This document shows, piece after piece, positions 7,281 through 14,300 of a DNA stretch of 28,469 bases. The stretch comes from CAYRUZ01 sp964427895. GTDB taxonomy: Bacteria; Patescibacteriota; Gracilibacteria; Peribacterales; Peribacteraceae. The notes beneath the pieces are model-generated. The model ran no database searches. It worked only from the letters and a program-made list of their open reading frames with translations, and was not told the DNA's origin. The position numbers and the translations under genes were made by a program. The DNA is taken from positions 1-28,469 of the forward strand of contig CAYRUZ010000016.1 of NCBI GenBank assembly GCA_964427895.1, read 5' to 3'. The stretch's first letter is position 1; each line of letters begins with the position of its first letter.

Positions 7281-7649
7281 ATGAATTTGATCAGATCTTC
7301 GGGCTCCATCCTCCTGGGCTTCATCGTCGTGGTCGTGCTCTCCATCGCGACGGACCTCGTGATGCACGCGACGGGCATCATGCCCAGCGGCGTAGCGCTG
7401 TTCGATACCAAGCTGGTGCTCCTCGCGCTCGCGTACCGCACCGTTTATACCATCGTCGGCGGATACGTTACAGCCAAGACCGCACCGCATCATCCCATGC
7501 GCCACGCCATTATCCTCGGCTGCATCGGCATGGTCGTGGGCAGCCTGGGGGCGATCGCAAACGCCGATCTCGGTCCGTTGTGGTATTCGTGGGGCTTGGT
7601 CGTCGAGTCGCTGCCGTGCATGTGGATCGGCGCCAAGCTGGCGAAATAA
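7281..7649 (+). CDS. Small four-helix membrane protein, function unknown
   Basis: 122 residues, almost entirely hydrophobic, with about four transmembrane helices (roughly 10-27, 44-62, 75-93, 100-118). It has polar landmarks TDLVMHATG near the end of the first helix and RHAIILGCIG at about 74-83. The pattern resembles a widespread family of short uncharacterised integral membrane proteins; no function can be given. GC-rich composition resumes exactly at this gene, so the AT-rich segment ends with the OLD stop three bases upstream. The msrB gene follows after 18 bases. Confidence 0.65.
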   Translation: MNLIRSSGSILLGFIVVVVLSIATDLVMHATGIMPSGVALFDTKLVLLALAYRTVYTIVGGYVTAKTAPHHPMRHAIILGCIGMVVGSLGAIANADLGPLWYSWGLVVESLPCMWIGAKLAK

Positions 7650-7667
7650 GGGGTGTATGCTTCGCGC

Positions 7668-8222
7668 ATGCGACGCTTCGCTCTCCTGTTCTGCCTCTGC
7701 GGTCTGTGCGCTTGCGCGCCGAACCCGCAGACCGACAGGGCGTTTCAGGTGACCGGGTCCGCCAGCACTATCGCCTGGGACGAAGCCGCGGCGATGCGCG
7801 ATTTGCCGACGTCCAAAGAGGAGTGGCTCAAGCGCCTGTCGCCCGCGCAGTACAACGTGCTGTTCGAGGCCGGCACCGAGCGGCCATTCACGAGCCCGCT
7901 GAACGATGAGCACCGCCCGGGAACCTTTGTCTCCGCCGACTGCGGCGAGCCGCTGTTCCGGTCGGAACAGAAGTTCGATTCGGGCACGGGCTGGCCCAGC
8001 TTCTGGGCGCCCATCACGCCCGATGCCGTGGTGCTGAGTGCCGACACGCTGCTCGGCTACGAGCGCACCGAAGTGCGCAGCAAGTGCGGCGGGCATTTGG
8101 GTCACGTCTTCGACGACGGTCCGCCACCCACGGGCCTGCGTTACTGCATGAATGGTCTGGCCCTGCGGTTCATCCCCGATGCTGACGCAGGCACCGGCGC
8201 GAAGGTACGAAAGATCAAGTAA
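7668..8222 (+). CDS. msrB: Peptide-methionine (R)-S-oxide reductase, lipoprotein form
   Basis: 184 residues; repairs methionine-R-sulfoxide. The N-terminus MRRFALLFCLCGLCAC is a lipoprotein signal with lipidation most likely at Cys16, so it should act at the outer face of the membrane. The MsrB domain begins at EEWLKRLSPAQYNVL (51-65). It contains FDSGTGWPSF (103-112), GGHLGHVFDDGP (141-152) and RYCMNGLALRF with catalytic Cys160. Two things differ from zinc MsrBs: the paired CxxC motifs are reduced to single cysteines (C92, C140), and the usual resolving Cys in SGCGWPSF is Thr109. ATG 7668 was chosen over an upstream ATG (7653) because TATGCT (7656-7661) ends 6 nt before it and the signal peptide begins there. 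Confidence 0.92.
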   Translation: MRRFALLFCLCGLCACAPNPQTDRAFQVTGSASTIAWDEAAAMRDLPTSKEEWLKRLSPAQYNVLFEAGTERPFTSPLNDEHRPGTFVSADCGEPLFRSEQKFDSGTGWPSFWAPITPDAVVLSADTLLGYERTEVRSKCGGHLGHVFDDGPPPTGLRYCMNGLALRFIPDADAGTGAKVRKIK

Positions 8223-8261
8223 GAGTCGATCTATGTGTGGGGGCAGCGGTATACTCCTGGC

Positions 8262-8666
8262 ATGTTTTGGACAGACGCACAGCAGTGGTACGCACAACTC
8301 ATCAAGCCGCCCTTCGCGCCGCCCGCCTGGCTGTTCGGTCCGGTGTGGAGCGTGCTGTACGTCATCATCGCCGTGTCGTTCGGCTACGTCTTCGTGCAGG
8401 TGCTGCGCAAGCGATGGCCCGCGGCGCTGTCCGTGCCGTTCGTCATCAATCTCGCCGCGAACGCGGCGTTCTCGCCCGTGCAGTTCGGCCTGCGCAACAA
8501 CGCACTGGCGCTGGTCGATATCCTCGTGGTGCTGCTCAGCATTATCTGGATGATGCGTGCGGTATGGGGCAAGGCGCGCTGGGTCGCGTGGGCCCAGGTG
8601 CCCTACCTGGCGTGGGTGTCCTTCGCCACGGTGCTGCAGGCGAGCGTCACCTGGTTGAATATGTAA
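8262..8666 (+). CDS. tspO: TspO/MBR (tryptophan-rich sensory protein) family
   Basis: 134 residues, five predicted membrane helices, Trp-rich. The first loop carries the family signature KPPFAPPAWLFGPVWSVLY (residues 15-33). The later NLAANAAFSPVQFGLRN and a C-terminal segment with PYLAWVSFATVLQASVTWLN match TspO proteins, which bind porphyrins or sterols in membranes and are tied to stress responses. ATG 8262 is preceded at 6 nt by TATACT (8250-8255), so it is preferred over the in-frame upstream start at 8235. It follows msrB with a 39-base gap; both could serve oxidative stress. Confidence 0.93.
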   Translation: MFWTDAQQWYAQLIKPPFAPPAWLFGPVWSVLYVIIAVSFGYVFVQVLRKRWPAALSVPFVINLAANAAFSPVQFGLRNNALALVDILVVLLSIIWMMRAVWGKARWVAWAQVPYLAWVSFATVLQASVTWLNM

Positions 8667-8772
8667 GGGCGAAACTCGCTGCACGTGCAGGCTTGTTTTT
8701 TTCTGCTGCCGGTACTAGATTTCGGGTGTCAGCAGTATTTGACATCGCCTTATTTTTGTATTCTTTTATTTT

Positions 8773-9546
8773 ATGGGATACGAAGCGCGCACCGAGGAAG
8801 AGCCGCTCTTGATTGAAGAGATGGATAGAGACACGGACGTGTCCTACCCACGACTGATTCATCCGCCGCAGAACATCATCCTCGGAGGATTGCAGGGGGC
8901 GGGGAAGGGAACGAACAGCAGCCGGCTGGAGAAGCGCGAGGGCATCACGACGTACGTCTCGAGCGACCAAATGCGCGCGCATCCGTCGTATCCCGAAATC
9001 GAAGCGATGATCAAGAACGGCATTCTCGTGCCCGACGAGAAGGTGTTCGTCATCATGCGTGATTTCCTCCACACCCGTTCCGCCATCGCCGCCATGATGA
9101 ATGGTCATCATGCGCAGGGCCTTCGCACCGTCTTCGACGGCTTGCCGCGGACCAGGGGCCAGAAGGCGGCTTTCGACGCCATGCTGCAAGGCAGCGGCCG
9201 CGAGCCGGCCTGGGCAGTGAAGCTGGAGCTCGACAAAGACCCCAAGATCGCCGACGAAATCGCCCGCGCCAGCGTGCGCTACCGCGTCCGCCGCGACGCC
9301 GCGAACGGCAAGGCTCGCTCCGATGACACGAATGCCAAGACCGTCGAGCGCCGCATCAAGGGATTCCATGAGCAGACGGAGCCGTTGTTCGATCTCTACG
9401 GCGAGGAAGGCCGCCTGCTCGTCGTCGACGCGAAGCCCACGTTCGACTACGACTCACTCGACATCGAGGACGACGATACCTTCGACCGCTCGGCCGAGGT
9501 GATCTACCGCCGCCTCGTCGAGGCGCTCAATCACCGCGATCGTTAA
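8773..9546 (+). CDS. Adenylate kinase-like nucleotide kinase
   Basis: 257 residues. A polar, acidic N-terminal extension of about 33 residues precedes the kinase core. The core has P-loop GLQGAGKGT (39-47), YVSSDQMRA in the nucleotide-binding region (61-69), DGLPRTRGQ (122-130, canonical DGFPRT) and RSDDTNAKTVERRIKGFHEQTEPLFDLY (182-209), as in adenylate kinases. The LID between R171 and R182 is very short and has no zinc cysteines. It could phosphorylate AMP or another nucleotide; the altered lid leaves this open. A perfect TTGACA lies at 8739-8744, but the TATTCT (8759-8764) that ends 8 nt before the ATG is only 14 bp away. Confidence 0.8.
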   Translation: MGYEARTEEEPLLIEEMDRDTDVSYPRLIHPPQNIILGGLQGAGKGTNSSRLEKREGITTYVSSDQMRAHPSYPEIEAMIKNGILVPDEKVFVIMRDFLHTRSAIAAMMNGHHAQGLRTVFDGLPRTRGQKAAFDAMLQGSGREPAWAVKLELDKDPKIADEIARASVRYRVRRDAANGKARSDDTNAKTVERRIKGFHEQTEPLFDLYGEEGRLLVVDAKPTFDYDSLDIEDDDTFDRSAEVIYRRLVEALNHRDR

Positions 9547-9596
9547 GATGCCGACGCCGTGACGAAAAATCCCGCGTTTTTCGTGTACACTCACCG

Positions 9597-10049
9597 GTGA
9601 CTTCCCCTCCTTTCATGATCCACGTCATCGCCGTCGCCCAGTACGTGTCGACGCACCTGTTCGGTATCGTCATGGCCATCATCACGTCCATCATGGTGGG
9701 ATGGGTGTGGCACGGGCTTGTGTTCGGGAAACTGTGGGTGAGGCTCACGCGGCTCGACACAATCAGTAAAGAAGAAGCGATGAAGGGCATGTACCCCGGG
9801 CTGGCGGCCAACATCGTGATGGTCTTCGTGCAGGCTGCACTTCTCGGCCGCGCACTGCAGATCCTCACGCTGCGCAACGTCGGCGACGCCTTGATCATCG
9901 CCGTGCTTCTCTGGCTGCCGTTCTCCGCGCTCGTCTTGTTGAACACCTACGTGTGGGCGAGGCGCCCGATGCTGCTGTGGGTGCTGGATGCGCTCTACAA
10001 CCTGGCGTCGATGCTCGCCGTCGCGTCGGTGTTGTACTACACGCTCTGA
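9597..10049 (+). CDS. DUF1761-like membrane protein
   Basis: 150 residues with about four transmembrane helices. The first helix leads into IMVGWVWHGLVFGKLWVRL, matching the conserved (W/Y)xxxxFGKxW signature of DUF1761 proteins; function unknown. TACACT (9586-9591) ends 5 nt before the GTG at 9597, favouring a leaderless GTG start. An ATG at 9615 (MIHVIAVAQ) is the alternative and fits the family N-terminus equally well. It ends at a bidirectional terminator shared with the convergent gene at 10102. Confidence 0.7.
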   Translation: MTSPPFMIHVIAVAQYVSTHLFGIVMAIITSIMVGWVWHGLVFGKLWVRLTRLDTISKEEAMKGMYPGLAANIVMVFVQAALLGRALQILTLRNVGDALIIAVLLWLPFSALVLLNTYVWARRPMLLWVLDALYNLASMLAVASVLYYTL

Positions 10050-10052
10050 CGC

Positions 10053-10094
10053 AAAAAGTGCCACCCCGCGAATGGGGGTGGCACTGCTTTCTCT
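10053..10094. terminator. Bidirectional hairpin terminator
   Basis: AGTGCCACCCC (10057-10067), 7-nt loop, GGGGTGGCACT (10075-10085). It is flanked by five A on the left and CTTTCTCTT on the right, between the convergent genes ending at 10049 and 10102. It is strongest for the minus strand, where the T run directly follows the stem. Confidence 0.8.
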
Positions 10095-10101
10095 TGCCCC
10101 G

Positions 10102-10344
10102 TCAGGCGTGTCTGAGTGTCCGAAGGATGGCGATGAGCACCATCGCGCCGATGACGGCCATCACGATGGTTCCGAGGGTGCCGTAGGTGGCGATGCCCAA
10201 GGCGCGGAACAGCAGTCCGCCCACGAAAGCGCCGACGACGCCGACGATGATGTCGCCGACGACGCCGTATCCGCCGTGGCCCATCAATTCACCTGCGAGC
10301 CAGCCGGCGACCAATCCGATCAAAAGAAACCAGAGGAGTTCCAT
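10102..10344 (-). CDS. GlsB/YeaQ/YmgE family membrane protein
   Basis: 80 residues with three glycine-rich hydrophobic segments. The pattern LIGLVAGWLAGELMG, GDIIVGVVGAFVGGLLF and TLGTIVMAVIGAMVLIAIL is diagnostic for this small stress-associated family, named transglycosylase-associated although no enzyme activity is established. ATG 10344 gives the standard family length. No Shine-Dalgarno sequence and no clear -10 are seen in the 163 bases up to the divergent gene at 10508. Confidence 0.9.
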   Translation of the reverse strand: MELLWFLLIGLVAGWLAGELMGHGGYGVVGDIIVGVVGAFVGGLLFRALGIATYGTLGTIVMAVIGAMVLIAILRTLRHA

Positions 10345-10507
10345 GGCAGTAAGGGGGAAAGATGTCTGTTAAGACTGATTTGAGCGCCAACTCTTTCGCG
10401 ATCCGGTGGACAGATTTTTCTCTTCGTTGCTTTTTGCTCGTTTAGTTTTCCCGCGGTTCTTCGGGTGAAAACTTTCGCCCGCCAGCACCGTCTTTTATGC
10501 TGCAAGC

Positions 10508-10870
10508 ATGCGCATCCCCCTATCCCTCGTCTTCCAGCGTCTCGCACTGGCGTTCACGTTCCTCAGCTTCGGCATATGGGAACTGCGTGCTCCGCAGATT
10601 TGGAGCTCGTACGTGCCCCGGTCCATTGCGGCTTTCGGGGATGTGCAGGCGCTCGTCCTCATCCATGGCGCGTCCCTGTGCATCGTCGCGCTGGGCGTCC
10701 TTTCCGGCTGGTTCCAGCGTCTTTTCACCACCGTCGGCGCGCTGATGCTGGCACACCTGTGCTTCATCATGTGGTCGGGGGAGGGGTTTTCCGACGTCTT
10801 CATCCGTGACGTTGGTCTGTTCCTCTTTGCGTGCGGCTTGTGCGCTGATGCGTGGGTGAACCGCCGCTGA
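10508..10870 (+). CDS. DoxX-like integral membrane protein
   Basis: 120 residues with about four transmembrane helices. Landmarks RLALAFTFLSFGIWEL, PQIWSSYVPRSI, IHGASLCIVALGVLSGWF and FIRDVGLFLFACGL match the DoxX/DoxD-like proteins common in CPR genomes, whose role is unknown. TATGCT (10496-10501) ends 6 nt before the ATG, and there is no Shine-Dalgarno sequence. Its stop (10868-10870) directly abuts the stop of the convergent helicase gene, with no terminator between them, so overlapping antisense 3' ends are expected. Confidence 0.7.
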   Translation: MRIPLSLVFQRLALAFTFLSFGIWELRAPQIWSSYVPRSIAAFGDVQALVLIHGASLCIVALGVLSGWFQRLFTTVGALMLAHLCFIMWSGEGFSDVFIRDVGLFLFACGLCADAWVNRR

Positions 10871-12550
10871 TCAACTGCCTCGTTCGGCGAGGATGGCACA
10901 CCGTACCAGTCGCAGCGTTTCGAATGAGACGGTACCTTCGAGCGTGTGGTACGACGGCGATAGCTGAAGGTTGTTTTCTTCCAGGGTGCTGCGCATCAAG
11001 CCGACGTGTTCCACTGTTTCGAGGAGATATTGGAGCGACACACTTACGCCCGCGGCGATGAATTCTTCGATGTACTTCAGTACGCGTTCCTCCTTGATGC
11101 CCACCGCGTCGGCGATGTGGTAGAGCGTGGCTTCGTCCTTCAGCATCGTGCGAATGAGGGCGGCACGCTTCAGTTTGGCCGTGTTCTTGCGCTTGGGTCG
11201 CTCTTCCGTCTCGTCATCCAGTTCCGCCGCCTCCTTGGGAACGAGCCGTTGCACGAAGAGCGGTCGAGGCGTGTAGGTCTGCATCTCCGCCGCCAGCGAA
11301 TCGTAGAGGGCAGTCACGAGGGGCTCGCTGCGGATGGCCTGCGGCGTCCACCGCTCGATGTGCACGCCGCCCGCGCTGCGCACGCGGCTGAGCGCCACGT
11401 AGGCTTGTCCGGGTTCCCACAGTGCGCCCAAGTCGGCGATGAGCGAATCGACCGATGTGCCTTGCGCTTTATGGATCGTGGTCGCCCAGGCCAACGTGAC
11501 GGGGAAGTTCCATGCGGCGGCGACTTCCAGGCCGTCACCGTTGAGGTACGAGAATTTCTGCTTCTCCACCTCGATCGTCGGGCCGCTGAGCAATGTGATC
11601 GTCAGCGTGTCGTCGCCGATATCGCGCACGCGGCCCAGGCTGCCGTTCACGTAGAGCTGGTCGAGGGACGTGTCGTTCTTTCGCAGCATGACGAGCGCGT
11701 CCTCCTTGAGCATCAGCACGTCGGGGATCGGCATGGCTTTCTTCGCCGATTCGATCAACCGCTCTTCGCCTTCGTAGACGGTGTGGAACGACCGTTCCCG
11801 CCCCGGGGTGGCGAGGAGCTTGCGCAGATTGTAGTTATCGGCGCTCGAACGGTGCGGATAGAGACGCGTTCCTTCCGGCTCTTCGCCGAAATCGATGGTG
11901 CGGCTGTCGAGGAATCTCGTGACGTCCTCGTTCACCGTGCCCGACCGGATGAGATTGAGAATATGGAGAAAATCGCTGTCCTGCGTGCGCATCACCGTCG
12001 AGAGGAGTGCGGGCTGGAAGGCGCTGTCTTTCCAGACGTCATGCAAGAAGGCCCAATCCTTCGTATGTCCGTTGGGGGTGACAGGCGGCAGCTGGGCGAA
12101 ATCGCCGACGACGATGAGTCGCAGCCCGCCCCAGGGCTCGTCGCGGTTGCGCGCCAGGCGGGCGATGCGTTCGGCGGCTGCGAGCGTCGTTCCCGACAGC
12201 ATCGACACTTCGTCGATGATGAGGCAACAGGCTGTCAGCAGGCGGTACACGAGTTTACGGCTGCGCAGCGCGCGTGCGACCGTCGCGTCGATGCCGCCTT
12301 CCATGATTCCCAGAGCGAAGAAGCTGTGGAAGGTCCGGCCTCCGACCAGTACCGCCGCGGCTCCGGTACTCGCGACCACGGGAAAGGCATCCGCCGGCTT
12401 GTCCGCCAAATACTGTCCCAGGAGAAAGCTCTTCCCGGTTCCTGCTGCGCCCGTCAGGAACACATTGCCCTCGCGCTGCAGAATATCCAATGCGGCCGTT
12501 TGGCAGCTGGTGAGTATCTTTGCTCCCGACTCTGCGAGGGTGACAGGCAT
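10871..12550 (-). CDS. Pif1/RecD-like DNA helicase with C-terminal HTH domain
   Basis: 559 residues. Superfamily 1 helicase motifs: Walker A GAAGTGKS (34-41), motif Ia VVASTGAAAVLVGGRTFHSFF (58-78), Walker B IIDEVSM (111-117), motif III VVGDFAQLPPV (147-157), and the late WATTIHKAQGTSVDSL and AYVALSRV motifs that define the Pif1/RecD branch. The C-terminal 100 residues, after a basic linker, read as a helix-turn-helix domain of the RecQ/Pif1 tail type (TLYHIADAVGIKEERVLKYI). It likely unwinds 5'-tailed DNA in repair or replication. TACACT (12566-12561) ends 10 nt before the ATG, so the leader would be about 3 nt. The SLH esterase gene lies 54 bases upstream on the same strand. Confidence 0.9.
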   Translation of the reverse strand: MPVTLAESGAKILTSCQTAALDILQREGNVFLTGAAGTGKSFLLGQYLADKPADAFPVVASTGAAAVLVGGRTFHSFFALGIMEGGIDATVARALRSRKLVYRLLTACCLIIDEVSMLSGTTLAAAERIARLARNRDEPWGGLRLIVVGDFAQLPPVTPNGHTKDWAFLHDVWKDSAFQPALLSTVMRTQDSDFLHILNLIRSGTVNEDVTRFLDSRTIDFGEEPEGTRLYPHRSSADNYNLRKLLATPGRERSFHTVYEGEERLIESAKKAMPIPDVLMLKEDALVMLRKNDTSLDQLYVNGSLGRVRDIGDDTLTITLLSGPTIEVEKQKFSYLNGDGLEVAAAWNFPVTLAWATTIHKAQGTSVDSLIADLGALWEPGQAYVALSRVRSAGGVHIERWTPQAIRSEPLVTALYDSLAAEMQTYTPRPLFVQRLVPKEAAELDDETEERPKRKNTAKLKRAALIRTMLKDEATLYHIADAVGIKEERVLKYIEEFIAAGVSVSLQYLLETVEHVGLMRSTLEENNLQLSPSYHTLEGTVSFETLRLVRCAILAERGS

Positions 12551-12604
12551 GGAGGCTGCGAGTGTATCAACAATAGCCTCGCGGTGGAGTTTCTTCCGTC
12601 AGTT

Positions 12605-13978
12605 TTAGTCGAGGCCCCGGAAGAACGCGACCATGGCTTCTTCGGTCCCGGGCGGCCAGGTATGCGGATAGTACGTTCCGCGGTCGTCGTCGATGGTGTG
12701 CGGACAAAACACCACGGGATTGTCCGGGCACCCGCCGAAACGCTGGCACGAGAGGCTCTTGGGTTCCACGTCTGACGTCGCGCGCAGGCACGCGTTCTGT
12801 TCCGTACGAACGTCGCGCATCGATTCGGCCGCCGCGTGCGGCGAGAGCGTGTCGTGCGGGTTATTGATGATCATCGCCGCGCTCGGTCCGCTGCAGTTGC
12901 GCATCGTCGTCGATCCGCCGACCGTCGCCGATGCCCGGACGATGCCGCCCCGGGCACAGGCCACGGAGTTGGCCATGTAGGCACCGAGGGAATGGCCGAC
13001 GACGAAGATGCGGTCCATGTCGATGCAGTAGGTGCTGGAGAGCTCCTTCACGATGGCGTCGAAGAATGCATAGTCACGCAGGTTCGACGTCGAATCGCCC
13101 GGGTCCGCCCATGAGAAGCTCCCCGGGCTGGCTTCCAGCGCGGCAGGATAGGCGATGTACGCGTCGGTCGCCGTCTTATCCAGTCCGAAGTATTGCCGGA
13201 CGCGATCGTTCGCATTGGTGCGGCCGTGGAATGCCACGATGAGCGGGGAGGGGACGGAGATATTCGCGCTGCCGGGCGTGGTAAGGAGATAGGTGCGGTC
13301 GGTGCCGTTGACGGACAGCGTCAGCGACGCGTCGCGCGCGGCTTTGCCGCAGCCTGCCGACAGGTTGCCGATGAGGCGCTCGTCGTCGTAGCGCTGGTAG
13401 CGGGCGATGAGGTCGGCCGCGCGCTCGCGCGTGAGCGGCGCCCAAGGGATGTACGACCAGCTGCCGAGGATCTTCTCCTGGTCCAGCAGGTCCACATACG
13501 GCTTGTACCACCGCTCGCCGGCCGGCTCCGTGATCGTCTTTCCGTGCGCCAGTTGCAACATTTTCACAGCTTCGGCGAACACGACCGTTTGCTCAGGCTT
13601 GAACATCGAACCGCTCGCGGTGTCGTATCCTTTCACGATGTTGCGGCGCTTGGCGGCACAGACGTAGCGCGCGTACCACGCGTCTGCCGGGACGTCGGCG
13701 AAGCAATCGCTGCCGATGGGTTCCACGCTGTTGTGGCTGCGAATGACGAGCTTGAGGAACTCGGCACGGTTCACCGTTGCTGTGGGTTTGAACGTGCCGT
13801 CCGGGTATCCGCTGATGGCATCGCGCGCCATGAGATAGCGGACGGCGTCCTGGTAGCCGAACCATGACTTCTCCATGTCGGGAAACGGCGCGCCCGCGGA
13901 CAGCGCCGCTGGCGATGGTATACCCATGCCGAGAACCAGGATGCACGCGGCGCACAGTCGTTTCGCCATCTGGGGCAT
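12605..13978 (-). CDS. Secreted SLH-domain esterase (PHB-depolymerase/feruloyl-esterase type)
   Basis: 457 residues. Signal peptide at 1-28, then about three S-layer homology modules: residues 33-80 with ISGYPDGTFKPTATVNRAEF, 91-145 with FADVPADAWYARYV and the motif NIVKGYD, and 155-195. Residues 215-457 are an alpha/beta hydrolase: oxyanion FHGR (250-253), nucleophile Ser330 in GHSLG (328-332), probable Asp376 (NPHD) and His439 (YPHTW). Several cysteines suggest disulfides outside the cell. SLH modules usually hold proteins on the cell wall or S-layer, so this is probably a surface esterase acting on a polymer or ester-linked sugar. ATG 13978 was chosen because TACAAT (13991-13986) ends 7 nt before it and the signal peptide starts there. 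Confidence 0.88.
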   Translation of the reverse strand: MPQMAKRLCAACILVLGMGIPSPAALSAGAPFPDMEKSWFGYQDAVRYLMARDAISGYPDGTFKPTATVNRAEFLKLVIRSHNSVEPIGSDCFADVPADAWYARYVCAAKRRNIVKGYDTASGSMFKPEQTVVFAEAVKMLQLAHGKTITEPAGERWYKPYVDLLDQEKILGSWSYIPWAPLTRERAADLIARYQRYDDERLIGNLSAGCGKAARDASLTLSVNGTDRTYLLTTPGSANISVPSPLIVAFHGRTNANDRVRQYFGLDKTATDAYIAYPAALEASPGSFSWADPGDSTSNLRDYAFFDAIVKELSSTYCIDMDRIFVVGHSLGAYMANSVACARGGIVRASATVGGSTTMRNCSGPSAAMIINNPHDTLSPHAAAESMRDVRTEQNACLRATSDVEPKSLSCQRFGGCPDNPVVFCPHTIDDDRGTYYPHTWPPGTEEAMVAFFRGLD

Positions 13979-14007
13979 GGGGACGATTGTATCGCCTTTT
14001 TCCCGGT

Positions 14008-14058
14008 ATTGGCCGTTTTGGCGCCAATATTTGACTGAAAATGGAAATGCTGTACATT
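14008..14058 (+). promoter_or_regulatory. Promoter with possible operator for the sugar isomerase-like gene
   Basis: TTGACT (14031-14036), 16-bp spacer, TACATT (14053-14058): the best sigma-70-like pair in the window. Just upstream, the inverted repeat ATTGGC-N9-GCCAAT (14008-14013/14023-14028) could be a regulator site. Predicted start near 14065. Confidence 0.6.
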
Positions 14059-14300
14059 GCACGACCCGCTTCGGACTGTCGTCCTGCACGACGGTGTTTT
14101 CGGCGGGCGGCTCCTTTTACAACACTGCAATGGTATCTCGCATGCGACAGTGGCTCTCCGTGCATTCCGTGCCCGGGGCGCCATTGTCGGTGCGACATGT
14201 ACGTAGCACCTCTTCCTCACCATCGGACCGTCATACTGTACGAAACGGATCCTTCGGTTGTCGGGCAATGGTTCACCACTCTTTCTTGGAGATCGTGCTC
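14059..14300 (+). other. Long untranslated leader (about 235 nt)
   Basis: Between the promoter and ATG 14301 there is no convincing short gene. Small inverted repeats occur (for example GTCGT-cctgc-ACGAC and the palindrome TCGCATGCGA). The leader could carry post-transcriptional control, but no known riboswitch class is recognised. Confidence 0.4.

Noticed and set aside
10871..12550. The helicase at 10871 as a partner of the OLD gene
   Set aside because: It is 3.6 kb away, on the other strand, of Pif1/RecD type and with normal GC content.
11006..12775. A 589-residue open frame opposite the helicase, and similar long frames at 14217-15533, 18131-19405 and 21904-22668
   Set aside because: All are antisense to well-supported genes and have no motif; they reflect high GC codon bias.
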